A stretch of 9,094 nt of DNA, taken from Alphaproteobacteria bacterium. GTDB taxonomy: Bacteria; Pseudomonadota; Alphaproteobacteria; Thalassobaculales; Thalassobaculaceae. Shown here piece by piece: positions 6,957 to 9,094 of this stretch (position 1 is the stretch's first letter; each line of letters opens with the position of its first letter). The notes under the pieces are model-generated. The model saw nothing but the letters and a program-made list of their open reading frames with translations, made no database searches and was not told where the DNA came from. A program made the position numbers and the translations under genes. The stretch spans positions 1 to 9,094 of the forward strand of contig JAPKDN010000089.1 of assembly GCA_028822575.1 (NCBI GenBank). Direction: 5' to 3'.

Positions 6957-7841
6957 GTGAGCGAGATTTCTACCGCCGAACTCCCGAAGAAGTTTGTCGA
7001 GGTTAAGGGCAAACGGATGGCTTATGTGGAGCTCGGGTCGGGGGATCCGATCATCTTCCTGCACGGTAACCCCACCTCCTCGTACCTCTGGCGCAATATC
7101 ATGCCGCATCTGGAAGGTCAGGGCCGATGCCTGGCGCCGGATCTGATCGGTATGGGAGACTCGGATAAACTTGATGATTCCGGCCCCGATAGCTATCGAT
7201 TTGTTGAGCATCGGGAGTATCTGGATGCTTGCTTAGACGCGCTTGGAGTTACCAGGAATGTCACACTGGTGGTTCACGACTGGGGTTCCGTGCTTGGCTT
7301 CGACTGGGCACGCCGGAACGCGGATCGGGTCAAGGGGATCGCCTATATGGAGGCGGTGGTGCGCCCGATGGAATGGGATGATTTCAACCAACAGGCCCGC
7401 CCAATCTTCGAGGGTTTCCGTTCTCCTAATGGCGACGCGATGGTGCTGGAGAATAACATCTTCGTCGAGCGGGTTCTGCCGGGCTCGGTACAGCGCGGGC
7501 TGACCGACGAGGAGATGGCCGTTTATCGCCGTCCTTTCGCTTATCTGGGGGAGGGACGGCGTCCAACGCTGACCTGGCCGCGTCAAATTCCGCTTGGTGG
7601 CGAGCCCGCCGACGTCGTGGCGATCGCCAATGACTACGCCGCGTTCATGGCTGGTTCCCCACTTCCCAAGCTGTTCATCAATGCCGACCCCGCCGCGATC
7701 CTGATTGGCCCACAGCGGGAGTTTTGCCGTTCCTGGCCGAGCCAGACCGAGGTGACGGTCAAAGGTTCCCATTTCATCCAGGAGGACTCGCCGCACGAGA
7801 TCGGCACCGCGATCTCCGAGTGGCTCGCGGGCATAGCCTAG
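6957..7841 (+). CDS. dhaA: Haloalkane dehalogenase, HLD-II subfamily, LinB-like
   Basis: This 294-residue alpha/beta hydrolase cleaves carbon-halogen bonds by water, giving an alcohol, halide and proton. Every HLD-II functional residue is visible: halide-binding Asn38 ([11 protein letters not shown]) and Trp109, nucleophile Asp108 (VHDWGS), acid Glu132 (MEAVV) and base His272 ([10 protein letters not shown]). These positions equal those known for LinB (38, 108, 109, 132, 272), so there is no net indel over the core; segments such as [18 protein letters not shown] and [12 protein letters not shown] also match LinB as I recall it. The cap domain (about 135-215) is intact. A position lining the LinB tunnel mouth (177) is Ser here, where LinB has Leu. 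The start is GTG 6957, 4 bases after the crotonase stop, with GGGAG 9 bases upstream inside the crotonase end; an upstream ATG (6876) would overlap that gene and adds no family sequence. No secretion signal. The natural substrate is unknown. Confidence 0.93.
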   Translation: MSEISTAELPKKFVEVKGKRMAYVELGSGDPIIFLHGNPTSSYLWRNIMPHLEGQGRCLAPDLIGMGDSDKLDDSGPDSYRFVEHREYLDACLDALGVTRNVTLVVHDWGSVLGFDWARRNADRVKGIAYMEAVVRPMEWDDFNQQARPIFEGFRSPNGDAMVLENNIFVERVLPGSVQRGLTDEEMAVYRRPFAYLGEGRRPTLTWPRQIPLGGEPADVVAIANDYAAFMAGSPLPKLFINADPAAILIGPQREFCRSWPSQTEVTVKGSHFIQEDSPHEIGTAISEWLAGIA

Positions 7842-7856
7842 GCGCCGTCACCCAAT

Positions 7857-8282
7857 GATACCGTCGACAAACCCGAACGCAGCGAGCGGATGCCCAGTGT
7901 GCGGGGCAAGGACACCAAGCCGGAAATAGCGGTTCGGAGGTTGCTGTATCGCCTGGGCTATCTCTATCGCTTGTATGCGCCGGCGCTACCGGGCTCCTAG
8001 GATATCGTGTTTAGGGGGCGGTGCAGGGCGATATATTTCCATGGTTGCTTCTGGCATCGTCATCCGGACCCTGCCTGCAAGCTGGCGGGGTTGCCTAAAT
8101 TCCACCGCGACTTTTGGTTGCTGAAACTGGAGGGCAACCGAGCGCGGGACTTGAGGAACCAGAGACTTCTGCATGAGAAGGACTGGTCGTATCTGTTGGT
8201 GTGGGAATGCGAGCTGGTGGATCGGAGGGTGCTTGTTGATAGCCTCCAGACCTTTTTGGATATGGTCAAAGAGGTATGTTGA
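7857..8282 (+). pseudogene. vsr: Very short patch repair (Vsr-like) endonuclease, broken by an in-frame stop
   Basis: Vsr nicks DNA 5' of the T in T:G mismatches that arise when 5-methylcytosine deaminates. The reading frame contains the family in order: VRGKDTKPE with the conserved Glu, LPGS, DIVF with the metal-binding Asp, FHGCFWHRH with the active-site histidines and Trp, NRARD, and LLVWECEL. It is interrupted by TAG at 7998-8000 exactly where the family has the residue before the catalytic Asp (LPGxPD). No start codon is seen at the expected place: NDTVDKPERSERM reads in frame, but ATG 7855 is in another frame. The first in-frame ATG is 7890. A GTG at 8007 could start a 91-codon fragment, but that would lack the Glu and Asp. 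The 3' end overlaps the methyltransferase start by 7 bases (ATGTTGA), the usual tight coupling of such modules. Probably non-functional unless the stop is suppressed. Confidence 0.85.
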
Positions 8283-9094
8283 CGAGCGTTGAGTTGTTCG
8301 CGGGAGCAGGTGGTCTTGGCATAAGCGCGGCGTTGGCCGGGTTAACGCCGCTGGCCGTGGTGGAGCGCGACCGCTGGGCCTGTGAGATTATCTCCCACAA
8401 CAAGGAATTAGACTTTCCGCTTGTCTCGCAATGGCCAGTCACAGACGCTGATGTGCGTGATTTCGCGTTTGAGTCCTAAACAGGAAAGGTTGATCTGATA
8501 ACCGGAGGTCATCCCTGTTAGCTGTTTTCCACCGGCGGAAAGCATCGGGCCTTTCTGGATGAACGGGACATGTTCTCCGCGACCGTGGCGGTGATCTGGC
8601 CGCTTTGGCCGCGCGCCTTCATCATGGAGAATGTCTGAGGGCTGACTCGAGAGGCGTTTCGAAACTATTTCGAGTTTATCAAACTGCCATTGGAATATCT
8701 GGAACTGGCGCGCCATGATGATGAGCCATGGTTGAATCATCTCGCCAGATTGAAACGAGAGAGGAATGCCGGTGGCCGGGGGCTCGGACTGCGTAACCGG
8801 GTCACGGCGCGGGTTCTGAATGTCGCGGATCATGGAGCACCTCAAAAACCAGAGCGTGTGTTCATCGTTGGGTTTTGCGCGGATCAGCGGATCGGATGGT
8901 CTTTTGCGAGTGTACCAAAAACCGATTCATTCGACGCCTTGCTCAAGGATCAATGGGTGTCTGGGCGATATTGGGACAGGCATCGAATTCCCACGCGGGC
9001 GCGACCTGCCATGCCGGTGTGGGGCCTTCGGTGCGTCGGGACCCTCCAGGATAGCAAAAAGCATGACCATCTTCGCCCCTGAGCAACTATGCGC
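8276..9094 (+). pseudogene. C5-cytosine DNA methyltransferase, decayed by several in-frame stops and cut by the window edge
   Basis: One frame carries the C5-methyltransferase motifs in order: motif I LFAGAGGLG (codons 7-15, AdoMet binding), the acidic motif II residue Glu30, motif IV GGHPC with catalytic Cys81, TGGKHRAFLDERDMF, motif VI ENV (118-120), and a motif VIII-like QKPERVFIVGF. Three stops interrupt it: TAA 8477-8479 (codon 68), TAG 8519-8521 (codon 82, right after the catalytic Cys, where PCQ normally has Gln) and TGA 8636-8638 (codon 121, where ENV is normally followed by Lys or Arg). A fourth, TGA 9080-9082, lies near the end, before the target-recognition domain and motifs IX-X. 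There is no obvious frameshift up to about codon 250. Such enzymes normally modify a specific site, often beside a restriction enzyme and Vsr; no nuclease is visible, but the locus continues off the window. Each fragment lacks essential motifs, so it should be inactive. Confidence 0.88.

Noticed and set aside
8007..8282. Intact 91-codon vsr gene starting at GTG 8007
   Set aside because: It lacks the N-terminal conserved Glu and the catalytic Asp, which lie upstream or at the stop; it is the 3' fragment of the broken gene.
8690..9082. Separate 130-codon gene at the right end
   Set aside because: It is the in-frame continuation of the methyltransferase, with the PQ/RVFIVGF motif, not an independent gene.

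Overview
The window looks like part of a fairly GC-rich proteobacterial chromosome, most likely alphaproteobacterial. The reasons are the DUF1127 (YjiS-like) protein, the three-domain aminopeptidase P and the style of the fatty-acid/CoA genes. This placement is an inference from gene content and composition; no rRNA or other marker is present. There are no tRNA or rRNA genes, CRISPR arrays, insertion sequences or phage genes.

Layout. (1) At 2-2850, on the + strand, a class V PLP-dependent aminotransferase cut by the left edge is followed by a medium-chain (ACSM-type) acyl-CoA synthetase. (2) At 2991-3614, on the - strand, lies an unusually long protein with two DUF1127 units; its Shine-Dalgarno sits in a small GC hairpin. 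(3) At 3615-4086 is a 472-base divergent intergenic region, AT-rich in its left part. (4) At 4087-7841, on the + strand, three closely spaced genes form a probable operon: aminopeptidase P with an N-terminal extension, a PaaG-like crotonase, and a LinB-like haloalkane dehalogenase with every catalytic residue intact. (5) From 7857 to the right edge is a decaying DNA modification module: a vsr mismatch endonuclease gene with one in-frame stop, overlapping a C5-cytosine methyltransferase gene with three internal in-frame stops (a fourth stop lies near the window end). The reading frames are otherwise preserved.

How the genes may work together. Regions 1 and 4 read as accessory catabolism: an acid:CoA ligase, a crotonase that is probably an isomerase, a dehalogenase, a peptidase and an aminotransferase. 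Dehalogenase and crotonase are almost certainly cotranscribed (4-base gap). Whether they serve one pathway on a halogenated substrate cannot be told from sequence alone. The methyltransferase/vsr pair is the relic of a restriction-modification system whose nuclease, if it survives, lies beyond the right edge.

I did not find a clearly new multi-gene system. The observations most worth a second look are the substitution-only decay of the vsr/methyltransferase pair with stops explicable by C-to-T changes, the LinB-type dehalogenase in an operon with a crotonase and a peptidase, the duplicated DUF1127 protein, and the N-terminal extension of the aminopeptidase.
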